Under the pieces are notes generated by a model. The model was not told where the DNA came from, made no database searches, and saw only the letters and a list, made by a program, of their open reading frames with translations. The position numbers were made by a program, and so were the translations under genes. Source: Pectobacterium araliae (GTDB lineage: Bacteria; Pseudomonadota; Gammaproteobacteria; Enterobacterales; Enterobacteriaceae). From it: 64,000 nt of DNA. How positions within the stretch are numbered: position 1 is the stretch's first letter; each line of letters begins with the position of its first letter. Below, one piece after another: positions 1 through 11,317 of this stretch. The stretch is from NCBI RefSeq assembly GCF_037076465.1, contig NZ_AP028908.1, positions 620,001 to 684,000 on the forward strand, written 5' to 3'.

Positions 1-146
1 CTGAGCGCCATTCTGATACCTTTGGTTAGACAGTTTTGCTGATTTTCTGCGGCTTCAAACAGTATTTTCTAATCTGGCGGTAAATCCGCTGGCGATAGTG
101 CGCAGCGCCCGTTAACCTGATGTTATTTTTATGTCGTCAGGATTAA

Positions 147-983
<837 letters not shown>

Positions 984-1016
984 TATTTTTATTTTTCATA
1001 GGATTTATATCTAACT

Positions 1017-1052
1017 GAAAAAGGTGGGTGTTTTTACGTTCACCTTTTCTTT
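1017..1052 (+). terminator. Probable Rho-independent terminator of dapB
   Basis: An inverted repeat (AAAAGGTG ... CACCTTTT) with a loop of about 14 nt is followed by a T-rich stretch. It lies 35 bases after the dapB stop. The loop is long, so this is a moderate call. Confidence 0.55.
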
Positions 1053-1189
1053 TATCTTGTTGGCTTGTTTTTTCTATCATCATTGGTATTTGTTTGTGTT
1101 TTATTCTGTTTTTTAGTGATGATTTTCCCTCCTTACTCCCAAAATGTCCTTTGCTGGTGATTTGTTACTCTTATTTTAGCAATGTTGTC

Positions 1190-1205
1190 TCGCAACCGTT
1201 TACTT
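1190..1205 (+). promoter_or_regulatory. Possible PurR operator upstream of carAB
   Basis: TCGCAACCGTTTACTT matches about 12 of 16 positions of the PurR consensus ACGCAAACGTTTGCGT. In E. coli, PurR represses the upstream carAB promoter P1, so the location fits. The surrounding 984-1428 interval (445 bases) has no credible gene and should hold the tandem pyrimidine and arginine promoters. The match is by eye and degenerate. Confidence 0.4.
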
Positions 1206-1381
1206 ATCTCAGTTGATAGGGTTTTTTACGTCAGTGGGCGACTATTTATTTCGGAAAGCATAAAAATAAGAGAAAAAAAGCGGTTTGGGTAGACAATCAG
1301 GAAGACCATCATTAAAATGCGCCCAATTTGCCAAAAATTGGCCTTACAGGTAGTTTTTGCATTGATTTAGTGGCTCGAATC

Positions 1382-1395
1382 TGAATTAATATGCA
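1382..1395 (+). promoter_or_regulatory. ARG box (ArgR operator) before carA
   Basis: TGAATTAATATGCA closely matches the ArgR consensus TGAATWWWWATTCA and lies about 35 bases before carA. As I recall, the same string occurs in the E. coli carAB P2 operator. This implies arginine repression of the downstream promoter. I could not define a second adjacent box with confidence. Confidence 0.7.
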
Positions 1396-1428
1396 AATAA
1401 CGTGATTGTTTATTCCTTGGAGGGTGTT

Positions 1429-2577
1429 TTGATTAAGTCAGCGCTATTGGTTCTGGAAGACGGAACCCAATTCCACGGTCGGGCCATTGGGGCAGAAGGG
1501 TCGGCAGTGGGGGAAGTGGTCTTCAATACGTCGATGACCGGTTATCAAGAAATCCTTACTGATCCTTCCTATTCCCGCCAGATTGTCACTCTCACTTATC
1601 CCCATATCGGTAATGTCGGCGCCAATGCCAACGATGAAGAATCCCCCTCTGTACAGGCTCAAGGTCTGGTTATTCGCGATTTACCTCTGATTGCCAGCAA
1701 CTACCGTAGTGAAGAAAGCCTGTCTGAATACCTCAAACGCAACAACATCGTCGCCATTGCTGATATCGATACCCGTAAACTGACCCGTCTGCTGCGTGAG
1801 AAAGGCGCACAGAATGGCTGCATCATCGCGGGCGATGCGCCGGATGCTGCCGTTGCACTGGAGAAAGCGAAAGCCTTCCCAGGGCTGAAGGGCATGGATC
1901 TGGCAAAAGAAGTCACGACGGCAGAAAGCTACAGCTGGTTACAGGGAAGCTGGACGCTGGAAGGCGAATTGCCGGCGGCGAAAAACGAAAGCGAGCTGCC
2001 TTACCACGTTGTCGCTTATGACTACGGTGTGAAACGCAACATTCTGCGTATGCTGGTGGATCGCGGCTGTCGCCTGACGGTCGTCCCGGCGCAGACACCT
2101 GCTGAGGACGTACTGAAGCTGAACCCAGACGGTATTTTCCTCTCTAACGGCCCGGGCGACCCAGAACCGTGCGACTACGCGATTCGTGCGATCAAAACCT
2201 TCCTGGAAACGGATATTCCGGTATTCGGTATCTGTCTGGGTCACCAACTGCTGGCACTGGCGAGCGGTGCCAAGACCATCAAAATGAAGCTGGGTCACCA
2301 CGGTGGCAACCATCCGGTCAAAGATCTGGATAACAACTGTGTGATGATTACCGCGCAGAACCACGGCTTTGCAGTTGATGAAAATAATCTGCCTGCCACG
2401 CTGCGCGTCACGCACAAATCCCTGTTTGACCATACGGTTCAGGGGATTCACCGCACGGATAAGCCAGCGTTCAGCTTCCAGGGTCACCCAGAAGCAAGCC
2501 CCGGCCCGCATGATGCCGCGCCGCTGTTCGACCACTTTATTGACTTGATTCAGACTTACCGTTCTTCAGCTAAATAA
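1429..2577 (+). CDS. carA: Carbamoyl-phosphate synthase small (glutaminase) subunit
   Basis: Hydrolyses glutamine and passes ammonia to CarB for carbamoyl phosphate synthesis, feeding arginine and pyrimidines. The start is a TTG at 1429 with a strong Shine-Dalgarno GGAGGG at 1419-1424. This gives 382 residues beginning [11 protein letters not shown], the same length and start codon type as E. coli CarA. A GTG at 1402 is open in frame but lacks a ribosome site. The C-terminal class I glutamine amidotransferase domain shows the nucleophile Cys in [12 protein letters not shown] (about residue 269) and the His/Glu of the triad in [11 protein letters not shown]. It is followed 14 bases later by carB, forming one operon. 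Confidence 0.97.
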   Translation: MIKSALLVLEDGTQFHGRAIGAEGSAVGEVVFNTSMTGYQEILTDPSYSRQIVTLTYPHIGNVGANANDEESPSVQAQGLVIRDLPLIASNYRSEESLSEYLKRNNIVAIADIDTRKLTRLLREKGAQNGCIIAGDAPDAAVALEKAKAFPGLKGMDLAKEVTTAESYSWLQGSWTLEGELPAAKNESELPYHVVAYDYGVKRNILRMLVDRGCRLTVVPAQTPAEDVLKLNPDGIFLSNGPGDPEPCDYAIRAIKTFLETDIPVFGICLGHQLLALASGAKTIKMKLGHHGGNHPVKDLDNNCVMITAQNHGFAVDENNLPATLRVTHKSLFDHTVQGIHRTDKPAFSFQGHPEASPGPHDAAPLFDHFIDLIQTYRSSAK

Positions 2578-2591
2578 TCAGGAGCGAGAAA

Positions 2592-5500
2592 ATGCCAAAA
2601 CGTACAGATATTAAAAGCATCCTGATTCTGGGCGCCGGCCCGATTGTTATCGGCCAGGCGTGTGAGTTTGACTACTCGGGTGCACAGGCGTGTAAAGCAC
2701 TGCGTGAAGAGGGTTACCGCGTTATTCTGGTGAACTCCAACCCGGCAACCATCATGACCGACCCGGAAATGGCCGATGCGACCTATATCGAGCCGATTCA
2801 CTGGGAAGTGGTACGCAAAATCATTGAAAAAGAGCGTCCAGATGCAGTGCTGCCAACGATGGGCGGCCAGACTGCGCTGAACTGTGCGCTGGAACTGGAA
2901 CGTCAGGGCGTGCTGGCTGAATTCGGCGTCACCATGATTGGTGCAACGGCGGATGCGATTGATAAAGCAGAAGACCGCCGCCGCTTCGACGTGGCGATGA
3001 AGAAGATCGGTCTGGATACTGCGCGTTCCGGTATTGCACACAATATGGAAGAAGCACTGGCCGTTGCGGCTGACGTCGGCTTCCCGTGCATTATCCGTCC
3101 TTCCTTTACGATGGGCGGCACCGGTGGCGGTATCGCTTACAACCGTGAAGAGTTTGAAGAGATCTGTGAGCGCGGGCTGGATCTTTCTCCAACCAAAGAG
3201 CTGTTGATCGATGAATCGCTGATTGGTTGGAAAGAGTATGAGATGGAAGTGGTGCGTGATAAGAACGACAACTGCATCATCGTCTGCTCAATCGAAAACT
3301 TCGATGCGATGGGGATCCACACTGGAGACTCCATCACCGTCGCCCCTGCACAAACGCTGACCGACAAAGAATATCAAATCATGCGTAACGCCTCGATGGC
3401 GGTACTGCGTGAAATCGGCGTAGAAACGGGCGGTTCTAACGTTCAGTTCTCGGTAAACCCGAAAACTGGCCGTCTGATTGTTATCGAAATGAACCCGCGT
3501 GTATCACGTTCTTCCGCGCTGGCGTCTAAAGCGACAGGCTTCCCGATTGCGAAAATCGCGGCTAAGTTGGCTGTAGGTTACACGCTTGATGAGCTGATGA
3601 ACGACATCACTGGTGGCCGTACGCCAGCGTCCTTCGAACCTGCTATCGACTACGTTGTCACTAAGATTCCGCGTTTCAACTTCGAGAAATTCGCTGGTGC
3701 CAACGACCGTCTGACCACGCAGATGAAATCTGTGGGCGAAGTGATGGCAATTGGCCGTACGCAGCAGGAATCCTTGCAGAAAGCGCTGCGTGGTCTGGAA
3801 GTGGGCGCAACGGGCTTCGATCCGAAAGTGGATTTGGACGATCCAGAAGCGTTGACCAAAATCCGCCGCGAGCTGAAAGATGCCGGTGCCGAGCGTATCT
3901 GGTACATCGCTGATGCCTTCCGCGCGGGGATGTCTGTCGATGGCGTATTTAACCTGACCAACGTCGATCGCTGGTTCCTGGTGCAGATTGAAGAGCTGGT
4001 GCGTTTGGAAGAGCAGGTCGCTGAAAAAGGCGCAACCGCTCTGGATGCCGATTTCCTGCGTACGCTGAAGCGTAAAGGCTTTGCCGATGCGCGTCTGGCG
4101 AAACTGGCTGGCGTGGCGGAAAGCGAAATTCGCAAACTGCGCGATAAATTCGACCTGCATCCGGTCTATAAGCGTGTCGATACCTGTGCGGCAGAATTCG
4201 CGACCGATACGGCTTACATGTACTCCACGTATGAAGAAGAGTGTGAAGCTAATCCGACTCAGGATCGTGACAAAATCATGGTACTGGGCGGCGGGCCGAA
4301 CCGTATTGGTCAAGGGATCGAATTTGACTACTGCTGTGTCCATGCTTCACTGGCGCTGCGTGAAGATGGTTATGAAACCATCATGGTTAACTGCAACCCA
4401 GAGACCGTTTCAACCGACTACGACACTTCCGATCGCCTGTACTTCGAACCGGTAACCTTTGAAGACGTGCTGGAAATTGTCCGTATCGAGAAGCCAAAAG
4501 GCGTGATCGTTCAATACGGTGGCCAAACGCCGCTGAAGCTGGCGCGTGCGCTGGAAGCGGCGGGGGTGCCAGTTATCGGCACCAGCCCAGACGCGATTGA
4601 CCGTGCAGAAGACCGTGAACGTTTCCAGCAGGCGGTTAATCGTCTGGGGCTGAAGCAACCGGCTAACGCCACAGTAGCAACGATTGAGCAGGCGGTAGAA
4701 AAAGCGCGTGGCATCGGTTACCCGCTGGTTGTTCGTCCTTCTTATGTTCTGGGTGGTCGTGCGATGGAAATTGTGTACGACGAAATCGACCTTAAGCGCT
4801 ACTTCCAAAACGCGGTTAGCGTATCCAACGATGCACCAGTGCTGCTAGACCGTTTCCTTGACGATGCTATCGAAGTTGACGTTGATGCAATTTGCGACGG
4901 AGAGCGCGTGCTGATTGGTGGCATTATGGAGCACATCGAGCAGGCAGGGGTTCACTCCGGCGACTCCGCTTGTTCACTGCCAGCTTACACGCTGAGCAAA
5001 GAGATTCAGGACGTGATGCGCCAGCAGGTTGAGAAACTGGCGTTTGAACTCTGTGTTCGCGGCCTGATGAACGTGCAGTTCGCGGTGAAGGATAACGAAG
5101 TTTATCTGATTGAAGTGAACCCGCGTGCGGCACGTACCGTACCGTTTGTCTCTAAAGCAACGGGCGTTCAACTGGCGAAAGTTGCGGCACGCGTGATGGC
5201 AGGCAAAACGCTGGCTGAGCAGGGCGTCACGAAAGAAATCATCCCGCCGTACTACTCGGTGAAAGAAGTGGTGCTGCCGTTCAACAAATTCCCTGGCGTT
5301 GACCCGATTCTGGGGCCAGAAATGCGTTCGACCGGTGAAGTGATGGGCGTGGGCCGCACGTTTGCTGAAGCATTTGCTAAAGCGATGCTGGGCAGCAGTT
5401 CGCACATGAAGAAAACCGGACGTGCGCTGCTGTCGGTACGTGAAGGCGATAAAGCCCGCGTGGTCGATCTGGCGGCCAAGCTGCTGAAGCATGGTTTCGA

Positions 5501-5816
5501 GCTGGACGCGACACACGGTACGGCGATTGAACTGGGTGAAGCCGGTATTAATCCGCGTCTGGTGAACAAGGTGCATGAAGGTCGTCCGCACATTCAGGAT
5601 CGCATCAAGAACGGTGAGTACACTTACATCGTCAACACCACCGCAGGGCGTCAGGCAATTGAAGACTCCAAGCTGATTCGTCGCAGTGCGCTGCAATACA
5701 AAGTGCACTACGACACCACGCTGAACGGTGGTTTCGCTACCGCGATGTCATTGACGGCAGATCCGACCGAGAAGGTGACTTCCGTACAGGAAATGCATGC
5801 GATGATTAAAGGCTGA
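2592..5816 (+). CDS. carB: Carbamoyl-phosphate synthase large subunit
   Basis: Synthesises carbamoyl phosphate from bicarbonate, ammonia and two ATP, paired with CarA. The 1074-residue protein has the two homologous ATP-grasp halves typical of the family. The first is the carboxyphosphate domain and the second (from about residue 550) the carbamoyl-phosphate domain. Each has a glycine-rich nucleotide loop ([10 protein letters not shown] near residue 14, [10 protein letters not shown] near residue 562). The C-terminal MGS-like domain binds the allosteric effectors UMP and ornithine. Length is within one residue of E. coli CarB. The Shine-Dalgarno AGGAGCGAG precedes the ATG. It is the last gene of carAB and ends before a strong bidirectional terminator. 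Confidence 0.98.
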   Translation: MPKRTDIKSILILGAGPIVIGQACEFDYSGAQACKALREEGYRVILVNSNPATIMTDPEMADATYIEPIHWEVVRKIIEKERPDAVLPTMGGQTALNCALELERQGVLAEFGVTMIGATADAIDKAEDRRRFDVAMKKIGLDTARSGIAHNMEEALAVAADVGFPCIIRPSFTMGGTGGGIAYNREEFEEICERGLDLSPTKELLIDESLIGWKEYEMEVVRDKNDNCIIVCSIENFDAMGIHTGDSITVAPAQTLTDKEYQIMRNASMAVLREIGVETGGSNVQFSVNPKTGRLIVIEMNPRVSRSSALASKATGFPIAKIAAKLAVGYTLDELMNDITGGRTPASFEPAIDYVVTKIPRFNFEKFAGANDRLTTQMKSVGEVMAIGRTQQESLQKALRGLEVGATGFDPKVDLDDPEALTKIRRELKDAGAERIWYIADAFRAGMSVDGVFNLTNVDRWFLVQIEELVRLEEQVAEKGATALDADFLRTLKRKGFADARLAKLAGVAESEIRKLRDKFDLHPVYKRVDTCAAEFATDTAYMYSTYEEECEANPTQDRDKIMVLGGGPNRIGQGIEFDYCCVHASLALREDGYETIMVNCNPETVSTDYDTSDRLYFEPVTFEDVLEIVRIEKPKGVIVQYGGQTPLKLARALEAAGVPVIGTSPDAIDRAEDRERFQQAVNRLGLKQPANATVATIEQAVEKARGIGYPLVVRPSYVLGGRAMEIVYDEIDLKRYFQNAVSVSNDAPVLLDRFLDDAIEVDVDAICDGERVLIGGIMEHIEQAGVHSGDSACSLPAYTLSKEIQDVMRQQVEKLAFELCVRGLMNVQFAVKDNEVYLIEVNPRAARTVPFVSKATGVQLAKVAARVMAGKTLAEQGVTKEIIPPYYSVKEVVLPFNKFPGVDPILGPEMRSTGEVMGVGRTFAEAFAKAMLGSSSHMKKTGRALLSVREGDKARVVDLAAKLLKHGFELDATHGTAIELGEAGINPRLVNKVHEGRPHIQDRIKNGEYTYIVNTTAGRQAIEDSKLIRRSALQYKVHYDTTLNGGFATAMSLTADPTEKVTSVQEMHAMIKG

Positions 5817-5850
5817 TTGACCGACTTCGGTAGGCAGTAAGCGGATAATA

Positions 5851-5883
5851 AAAGCCAGCGTTGGTAACAGCGCTGGCTTTTTT
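5851..5883 (+). terminator. Bidirectional terminator between carB and the LysE-family gene
   Basis: A perfect inverted repeat AAAGCCAGCG ... CGCTGGCTTT is followed by T on the plus strand and preceded by A-rich sequence. It therefore serves carB (+) and the convergent exporter gene (-). Confidence 0.85.
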
Positions 5884-5903
5884 CATGGGGAACGTTTTGA
5901 GTG

Positions 5904-6524
5904 TTAACCCAGCGCCACTTTGATACCCAGCGCGATCAACACCGTGCCTAGCAGCTTATCTACCAGTTTCTGCACCTTAGCTAGCCCACGCCGCACGGGT
6001 TCGCTTTGGAAAAGCACGACCAACAGTGGCCACCAGACGACAGAGAGTAGCCAGATGATCATGGCATACCACAGCTTTTCACCGATGCCGGAGTGGATAT
6101 TCAGAACCTGAGTGAACATCGCCAGAAAGAACAGCGTAGCTTTCGGGTTAAGCAGGTTGCAGAGATACCCTTGCAGGAACGCTTTTTTCAGGCTAACGCT
6201 TTGCTTCCCCTGCTGTGAAACGTCCATTTTGCTGCCGCCACGTGATAATAATGCCTGAATACCGATCCAGATCAGATAGGCGGCGCCCGCATATTTCAGT
6301 ACATTAAACAGCCACGGCGTGGTGGTGATGACAACAGCTAGCCCGGCGACGCAGTATGCCATGTGAGTTGCCACGCCGCAGATGACGCCAAACGCGGTCA
6401 TCAATGCGGCAGCGCGTGGGTAGCGTGTCGCGTTCTTAATGACGAGAAAAAAGTCAGGGCCGGGGGAGAGCATCCCCAGCGTGGCGATGGTGGCGACAAA
6501 CAGCGATGTTTCTAACATGGTCAT
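5904..6524 (-). CDS. LysE/RhtB-family amino acid exporter
   Basis: A 206-residue integral membrane protein, predicted to efflux amino acids across the inner membrane. The N-terminus contains the family signature LSPGPDFFLVIKNA (about residues 19-32). Five to six hydrophobic segments follow, with a polar loop near residues 110-125 and the NLLNPKATLFF motif near 140. Length is normal for RhtB/RhtC-type proteins. The substrate cannot be read from sequence; homoserine/threonine or similar is a family-based guess. It is convergent with carB and divergent from yjjPB, itself an exporter of the threonine/serine or dicarboxylate class. Confidence 0.85.
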   Translation of the reverse strand: MTMLETSLFVATIATLGMLSPGPDFFLVIKNATRYPRAAALMTAFGVICGVATHMAYCVAGLAVVITTTPWLFNVLKYAGAAYLIWIGIQALLSRGGSKMDVSQQGKQSVSLKKAFLQGYLCNLLNPKATLFFLAMFTQVLNIHSGIGEKLWYAMIIWLLSVVWWPLLVVLFQSEPVRRGLAKVQKLVDKLLGTVLIALGIKVALG

Positions 6525-6757
6525 TCCAGCGAGTGAAAAGAGTAAGAACGTTTGAAATAATAGCGCCAGAATAATGAATTTTCATCACACTTATTGGTTA
6601 TTCGGTGGTGATATGTTAACAATTGTCCTTTCATTTTTTATGGTTAATTTCAGGGGCGGGTTGGGATAACAACATGGTCAGTGAACGTGAGAACCGTGAA
6701 CAATTAAGCAGTGCAAAATCATTAAGTAGCGCAAAACCCGTAGGGGGTGAAAAACGG

Positions 6758-7531
6758 ATGGGTGAAGCGGCACAGCAGCGGGAGATAACCCGCTTGTGCA
6801 TCCAGTGTGCGCTGCTGCTGTTACAGCATGGTGCAGAAAGTATGGTGGTAGAACAGCTGTCGTCACGGCTGGGTATGGCGCTCGGTGCTGATAGCGTTGA
6901 GAGTTCAATTTCGGCAAATTCGATTGTCCTGACCACCATCATGCAGGGGCATTGCCTGACGTCAACGCGGAAGAACGTGGATCGCGGCATTAATATGCAC
7001 GTCGTCATTGAGGTGCAGCATGCGGTGATCATGGCCGAGCATAAACTGCTGGATGTCGCGGGCGTGGAGAAGCGTCTGGGAAATATTAAGCCACTGCGTT
7101 ACCCGCGTTGGCTGATGGTTTCCGTTGTCGCGCTTTCCTGCGGTTGTTTCAGCCGTTTGAACGGCGGCGGGTGGGATGCCTTTATTGTCACGCTGATTGC
7201 CAGCGGTCTGGCGATGTATGTCCGTCAGGTGTTTACGGCGCGACATCTGAATCCGTTGATTAACTTCTGTATTACGGCGTTTGTTGCCACGTCGGCATCC
7301 GGGCTGCTGATGCGTTTACCTGCTTTTTCTCAAACCTCGACGGTGGCGATGGCAGCAAGCGTGCTGCTGCTGGTTCCCGGCTTTCCGTTGATTAATGCCG
7401 TGGCGGATATGTTTAAAGGGCACGTGAACACGGGTCTGGCACGCTGGACGGTTGCGAGTTTACTGACGCTGGCAACCTGTATTGGTGTGGTGATGGCGAT
7501 GTCGCTGTGGGGGTTACGCGGATGGGCTTAA
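6758..7531 (+). CDS. yjjP: ThrE-family exporter, large subunit YjjP
   Basis: The larger half of a two-gene membrane exporter. In E. coli, YjjPB is reported as a succinate exporter, and ThrE homologues export threonine/serine. Starting at ATG 6758 gives 257 residues (E. coli 256), beginning [17 protein letters not shown], which aligns with the E. coli start. A strong Shine-Dalgarno AGGGGGTG lies 8 bases upstream. An in-frame start at 6623 would add 45 residues without a family counterpart. A soluble N-terminal half is followed by about five membrane helices, with the conserved [18 protein letters not shown]. The end overlaps yjjB by 10 bases, so the pair is translationally coupled. Confidence 0.9.
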   Translation: MGEAAQQREITRLCIQCALLLLQHGAESMVVEQLSSRLGMALGADSVESSISANSIVLTTIMQGHCLTSTRKNVDRGINMHVVIEVQHAVIMAEHKLLDVAGVEKRLGNIKPLRYPRWLMVSVVALSCGCFSRLNGGGWDAFIVTLIASGLAMYVRQVFTARHLNPLINFCITAFVATSASGLLMRLPAFSQTSTVAMAASVLLLVPGFPLINAVADMFKGHVNTGLARWTVASLLTLATCIGVVMAMSLWGLRGWA

Positions 7532-7992
7532 GTTTACTGTGGGCACTGTTGCAGGATATGGTGCTGGCAGCAGTCCCTGCGTTGGGGTTTGCGATGGTCT
7601 TCAACGTGCCGCTGAAAGTGCTACCTTACTGCGCGCTGTTGGGTGGCGTCGGGCATGGCGTCCGGTTTTTGGCGATACATTTTGGCATGAATATCGAGTG
7701 GGCATCGTTTCTGGCGGCAATCCTGATTGGCATCACCGGCATTCGCTGGTCACGCTGGCTGCTGGCGCATCCAAAAGTCTTTACCGTAGCAGCCGTCATT
7801 CCGATGTTCCCCGGCATCTCTGCCTACACGGCGATGATTTCGGTGGTGGAAATTTCGCATCTTGGCTACAGCGAAGCGCTGATGAACGTCATGATGACCA
7901 ATTTCCTAAAGGCCAGTTTCATTGTCGGTGCGCTGTCTATCGGCCTGTCTTTACCGGGGATCTGGCTCTACCGTAAACGGCCGGGAGTATAA
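7522..7992 (+). CDS. yjjB: ThrE-family exporter, small subunit YjjB
   Basis: A 156-residue membrane protein that completes the YjjP/YjjB exporter. Hydrophobic segments cover most of its length. The conserved block [20 protein letters not shown] (about residues 84-103) mirrors the FPLINA motif region of YjjP. I chose the ATG at 7522 because it matches the E. coli start and makes the usual short overlap with yjjP; an in-frame GTG lies 15 bases earlier. Substrate inference is as for yjjP. No terminator is obvious before folA. Confidence 0.9.
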   Translation: MGLSLLWALLQDMVLAAVPALGFAMVFNVPLKVLPYCALLGGVGHGVRFLAIHFGMNIEWASFLAAILIGITGIRWSRWLLAHPKVFTVAAVIPMFPGISAYTAMISVVEISHLGYSEALMNVMMTNFLKASFIVGALSIGLSLPGIWLYRKRPGV

Positions 7993-8102
7993 ATAGCATC
8001 GGAGCTCTCTTATATTACGTTTCGGTCTTGTCTCTATATCGACGAGTGAAAGGGCTTTCCGTATAGTGTCAGCAATTTTCTGACCTACAGGGTTTTTTCA
8101 CC

Positions 8103-8585
8103 ATGGTTATTAGTTTGATTGCTGCACTGGCAGTGGATCGCGTGATTGGTATGGAAAACGCGATGCCGTGGCATTTGCCAGCCGATCTGGCATGGTTTAA
8201 GCGTAATACACTTAATAAGCCGATTATTATGGGGCGTAATACCTTCCGCTCTATCGGTCAGCCGCTGCCCGGCAGATTGAACATTGTCGTCAGCAATCAT
8301 CCTGGTGATGACGAGCGTGTTACTTGGGTCTCCTCGTTAGAGGCTGCGTTGGCAGCGGCTGGCGAAGTTGAGGAAGTGATGGTGATTGGCGGCGGCAGTA
8401 TTTATCAGCAAACTCTGGCGCAGGCTAACCGCCTCTATCTGACGCACATTGATGCCGAAGTGGAAGGTGACACGCATTTCCCTGACTATGAGCCGGACGA
8501 ATGGCAGTCTGTTTTCAGTGAATTCCATGATGCTGACGAGCGTAACTCACACAGTTACTGCTTCGAAGTTCTGGAACGTCGCTAA
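8103..8585 (+). CDS. folA: Dihydrofolate reductase
   Basis: Reduces dihydrofolate to tetrahydrofolate with NADPH; the target of trimethoprim. The 160-residue product is nearly the same length as E. coli DHFR (159). It keeps the hallmark elements: [18 protein letters not shown] (Met20 loop), [10 protein letters not shown] with the catalytic acidic residue at about position 28, the cofactor loop IMGRNTF, and VIGGGSIY near residue 95. It is monocistronic and plus strand. No resistance-type substitution can be judged by eye. It lies between yjjPB and the apaH end as in relatives. Confidence 0.97.
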   Translation: MVISLIAALAVDRVIGMENAMPWHLPADLAWFKRNTLNKPIIMGRNTFRSIGQPLPGRLNIVVSNHPGDDERVTWVSSLEAALAAAGEVEEVMVIGGGSIYQQTLAQANRLYLTHIDAEVEGDTHFPDYEPDEWQSVFSEFHDADERNSHSYCFEVLERR

Positions 8586-8820
8586 GGGCATAACATCACC
8601 CATATCTCTCTCAATGTGCTCTGGTCGCTGCTGAGAAACATCCGGTTGTGAGCGAGTAAAAAAGACAGGCATAGTTTTGTGAGCCGCTGATTGTGTTAAC
8701 GACTCAATGCGTGTTCCTCTATGCCGTCTTTCAAAAAAATCAAAAATTCTCCTGCGACGTTTTTGCGTTGCTTCTTCGCTCTTTCTCTGAGCTATCATAC
8801 TGAAATTGAATATCTTAATC

Positions 8821-8849
8821 ATGTTCCCCGCGTGAGCGGGGATAGACCA
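8821..8849 (+). repeat. Orphan type I-E-like CRISPR repeat (single copy)
   Basis: The 29 bases contain TGTTCCCCGCGTGAGCGGGG followed by ATAGACCA. They match the enterobacterial type I-E repeat (consensus as I recall it, ending GGGGATAAACCG) at about 26 of 29 positions, including the CCCCGC/GCGGGG palindrome. No second repeat occurs at spacer distance on either side, and no cas gene is in the window. It could be the remnant of a decayed array or a chance-preserved solo repeat. Confidence 0.65.
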
Positions 8850-9013
8850 AATGAGCAGTGAGGTGAGGCTTTCAATCAGTAGTATTCTGCTTCATTGAGG
8901 GGGGATTCATATTTGCGTCATCTGGCATCGATAGTATCAGGATGGATAACGTTCTATACCGCTACGTTGGTGGATAATAGAACACGATGCTTAATAGGTA
9001 GGAGACAGTACGT

Positions 9014-9208
9014 ATGGCGAATAGAAACTGCAATCTGAATACTGACCGTTTGAGCGATCCACGCCGCCGTGAATTACCATCAGGCGGCGTAGAAGCCGTT
9101 GGTCTGGCTGGTTTTCTTGGCGGTGGCATCTGGTCGATTCCCACCGAGGCGTTGGCTGTACCATCATCTAAAAAGGCTCAGTCTGGGGCGGACTTCCCAC
9201 TTCTATGA
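9014..9208 (+). CDS. Hypothetical small protein (64 aa), doubtful
   Basis: A 64-residue ORF with a good Shine-Dalgarno (TAGGAGA about 8 bases before ATG). I do not recognise the product. The first 30 residues are polar and charged, followed by a short Gly-rich hydrophobic stretch (VGLAGFLGGGIW) and a polar tail. There is no transmembrane helix of full length and no known motif. It sits alone in a gene-poor interval after the orphan CRISPR repeat. Only the ribosome site and the open frame support it, so it may be non-coding. Confidence 0.3.
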   Translation: MANRNCNLNTDRLSDPRRRELPSGGVEAVGLAGFLGGGIWSIPTEALAVPSSKKAQSGADFPLL

Positions 9209-9248
9209 TACGGGCGCGGTTGGCGATAGAGTGAATACTTTCGAACCT

Positions 9249-10106
9249 TTACTCACCCGATAAGGGCGTGATATTGCCAGAAAGCTCCGTGTTTGATGAG
9301 AGTGACGGTTGCGTGAAATAGCGCTTATCGTCCCAACGCAGCATCGTCAATTCTCCCCCCCAACAGCACCCGGTATCTAGCGCATAAATGTTTTCCGGCG
9401 TGCCTTTCCCTTCCAGCGATGCCCAGTGACCGAATGCAATAGCGTATTCCCCTGCGACTTGACTGGGTAGATCAAACCACGGTTTTAGCAGAGAAGGTGC
9501 CTGACCCGGTGGTTCTTTGCAGAGCATATCCAACTGTCCGCCAGAGAAACAGTAACGCATGCGGGTAAAAACATTGGTACTAAAGCGTAGACGCGCCAAA
9601 CCGCTCAGTTCTGGGCTCCAATGGTTTGGCATATCGCCGTACATGGCATCGAGGAAAAGCGGGTAACTGTCGCTGCTCAGGATCGATTCAACTTCGCGCG
9701 CACACATGAGCGCCGTCGGCAGATCCCACTGTGGTGTGATGCCCGCATGCGCCATGACCAACTTCAGATCGTCATCGACCTGTAAGATCGGTTGGCGGCG
9801 TAGCCAGTTGATGAGATCATCTGCATCCGGTGCGGTGAGAAGATCGTTGAGACGATCTTTGGGTTTATTGCGGCTGATACCCGCATAAACGGCCAGCAGA
9901 TGCAGATCGTGATTGCCAAGCACCATACGGACAGAAGAACCGAGGGAACGAACAAAGCGCAGAACCTGAAGCGAATCTGGCCCGCGTGCGACTAAATCGC
10001 CAGTTAGCCAGAGCGTATCCTGCTCAGGATTAAAGGAAACTTGCGCCAATAGCGCGTTGAGTTCAACTACACAGCCGTGAACATCGCCAACTAAATAGGT
10101 AGACAT
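9249..10106 (-). CDS. apaH: Diadenosine tetraphosphatase (symmetrical)
   Basis: Cleaves Ap4A to two ADP and also decaps Np4-capped RNAs. The 285-residue protein begins with the metallophosphatase signature GDVHGC (residues 7-12), followed by [13 protein letters not shown] and LGNHDLHLL, the metal ligands of the calcineurin-like fold. Later histidine motifs are MAHAGI and FGHWASLEG. Length is slightly above E. coli ApaH (280). It is the promoter-distal gene of the minus-strand run surA-pdxA-rsmA-apaG-apaH and starts only 2 bases after apaG ends. Coupled expression in this cluster is conserved in enterobacteria. Confidence 0.97.
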   Translation of the reverse strand: MSTYLVGDVHGCVVELNALLAQVSFNPEQDTLWLTGDLVARGPDSLQVLRFVRSLGSSVRMVLGNHDLHLLAVYAGISRNKPKDRLNDLLTAPDADDLINWLRRQPILQVDDDLKLVMAHAGITPQWDLPTALMCAREVESILSSDSYPLFLDAMYGDMPNHWSPELSGLARLRFSTNVFTRMRYCFSGGQLDMLCKEPPGQAPSLLKPWFDLPSQVAGEYAIAFGHWASLEGKGTPENIYALDTGCCWGGELTMLRWDDKRYFTQPSLSSNTELSGNITPLSGE

Positions 10107-10108
10107 AA

Positions 10109-10486
10109 TTAATGTATCAGTGAAGGGATAGCCAGACGGAAGACGGAGACTGGAACCTGAAATGCCTTACCCTGATGGTCAATCATATGGTAGTGGCCTT
10201 CCATTGTGCCGAGAGGCGTTTCTATGACGGCACCACTGGTATATTGGAACTCGCCACCGGGCTGGATAACTGGCTGCTCGCCGATGACGCCTTCACCCTG
10301 AACCTCAGTCTGCCGGCCATTACCGTTGGTGATCAGCCAATAACGCCCCAAAAGCTGGACTTCATGACGCCCCAGATTGCGAACCGTAATCGTGTAAGCG
10401 AACACGAAACGTTCTTCATCAGGCTCCGATTGTGATTCTACGTAGAAGCTCTGAACTTGTACACAAACACGGGGCGCATTAATCAT
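10109..10486 (-). CDS. apaG: ApaG domain protein
   Basis: A 125-residue protein made of one ApaG domain (fibronectin III-like beta sandwich). The conserved core includes [16 protein letters not shown] and a Gly-rich turn ([20 protein letters not shown]). Its biochemical role is unsettled; it was linked genetically to Ap4A turnover and cobalt phenotypes. It lies between rsmA (12 bases upstream) and apaH (2 bases downstream), so it is co-transcribed with them. Same length as E. coli ApaG. Confidence 0.95.
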   Translation of the reverse strand: MINAPRVCVQVQSFYVESQSEPDEERFVFAYTITVRNLGRHEVQLLGRYWLITNGNGRQTEVQGEGVIGEQPVIQPGGEFQYTSGAVIETPLGTMEGHYHMIDHQGKAFQVPVSVFRLAIPSLIH

Positions 10487-10498
10487 GATGAACTCCAG

Positions 10499-11317
10499 TT
10501 ATTCCTGTTTTGCCGGATGCTCGCTTAACCAGTTCGCCAATCGGCAATATTGCTCGACGGTCACATTCTCTGCACGGCTGGTGACATTGATACCCAGTTC
10601 GGTGAGCGTTTCTGGGGTGAACAGATTACCGAGACTGTTACGCAGAGTCTTGCGGCGCTGGTTGAACGCTTCCGTCGTGATGCGGCTCAGCACGCGAATA
10701 TCACTAACCGGATAAGGGATCACGGCATGAGGCACGAGTCGCACTACGGCGGAATCAACTTTAGGTGCGGGCTTGAAGGCCTCCGGTGGCACTTCAAGCA
10801 CCGGAATCACCTGACAATAATACTGTGCCATAACGCTCAGGCGTCCAAAAGCTTTACTGTTCGGCCCTGCCACCAAACGGTTAACCACTTCTTTCTGCAA
10901 CATAAAGTGCATGTCGCGGATAGATTGAGTATAGGTGAACAAATGGAACATCAGCGGTGTAGATATATTATACGGCAGGTTACCGAAAACACGCAGAGGC
11001 TGCCCAGCTTGTTCAGCGAGCGCGGCGAAATCGATCGTCATGGCGTCTTGCTGAATAATCGTCAGCTTATCTTTCAGCGTCGGGTGTTTTTCCAATCGCG
11101 CGGCCAGATCCCTATCCAGCTCAATCACGGTAAAACGATCCATCCGTTCGCCAACGGGCGCAGTGAGTGCGCCGAGGCCAGGGCCGATCTCTACGATCGC
11201 TTGACCCGGCTGAGGATGAATCGCCGAAACGATGCTATCGATCACGAAATGATCGTTTAAAAAGTTCTGCCCAAAACGTTTACGGGCGAAGTGACCTTGG
11301 TGTACGCGATTATTCAT
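10499..11317 (-). CDS. rsmA: 16S rRNA dimethyladenosine transferase (A1518/A1519)
   Basis: Dimethylates two adjacent adenosines in the 3' hairpin of 16S rRNA during late 30S assembly; loss gives kasugamycin resistance. The 272-residue protein starts with [13 protein letters not shown], then the SAM-binding motif [10 protein letters not shown] (about residues 43-52) and the catalytic motif NLPYNIST (about residue 113). The C-terminal helical domain is complete. Its 5' end overlaps the 3' end of pdxA by 8 bases, indicating translational coupling. Confidence 0.97.
   Translation of the reverse strand: MNNRVHQGHFARKRFGQNFLNDHFVIDSIVSAIHPQPGQAIVEIGPGLGALTAPVGERMDRFTVIELDRDLAARLEKHPTLKDKLTIIQQDAMTIDFAALAEQAGQPLRVFGNLPYNISTPLMFHLFTYTQSIRDMHFMLQKEVVNRLVAGPNSKAFGRLSVMAQYYCQVIPVLEVPPEAFKPAPKVDSAVVRLVPHAVIPYPVSDIRVLSRITTEAFNQRRKTLRNSLGNLFTPETLTELGINVTSRAENVTVEQYCRLANWLSEHPAKQE

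Larger units (their letters stand above)
8586..9248. other. 663-base gene-poor interval between folA and apaH
   Basis: No recognisable protein gene is present. It contains one isolated CRISPR-repeat-like unit (8821-8849) and one small ORF with a plausible ribosome site (9014-9208). The rest is unremarkable sequence without tRNA, rRNA or insertion sequence features that I can see. Confidence 0.6.

Noticed and set aside
1028..1216. 62-residue hydrophobic ORF between dapB and carA
   Set aside because: It starts inside the dapB terminator hairpin, has no ribosome site and spans the region expected to hold carAB promoters and operators.
3504..4343. 279-residue minus-strand ORF
   Set aside because: It is antisense to carB with no recognisable domain or start site.
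4974..5708. 244-residue minus-strand ORF
   Set aside because: Another antisense shadow of carB.
8547..8822. 91-residue minus-strand ORF after folA
   Set aside because: It overlaps the folA end in antisense and lacks a ribosome site or motif.
8850..9248. CRISPR array following the single repeat
   Set aside because: No second repeat could be found at 30-33 base spacing in either direction.
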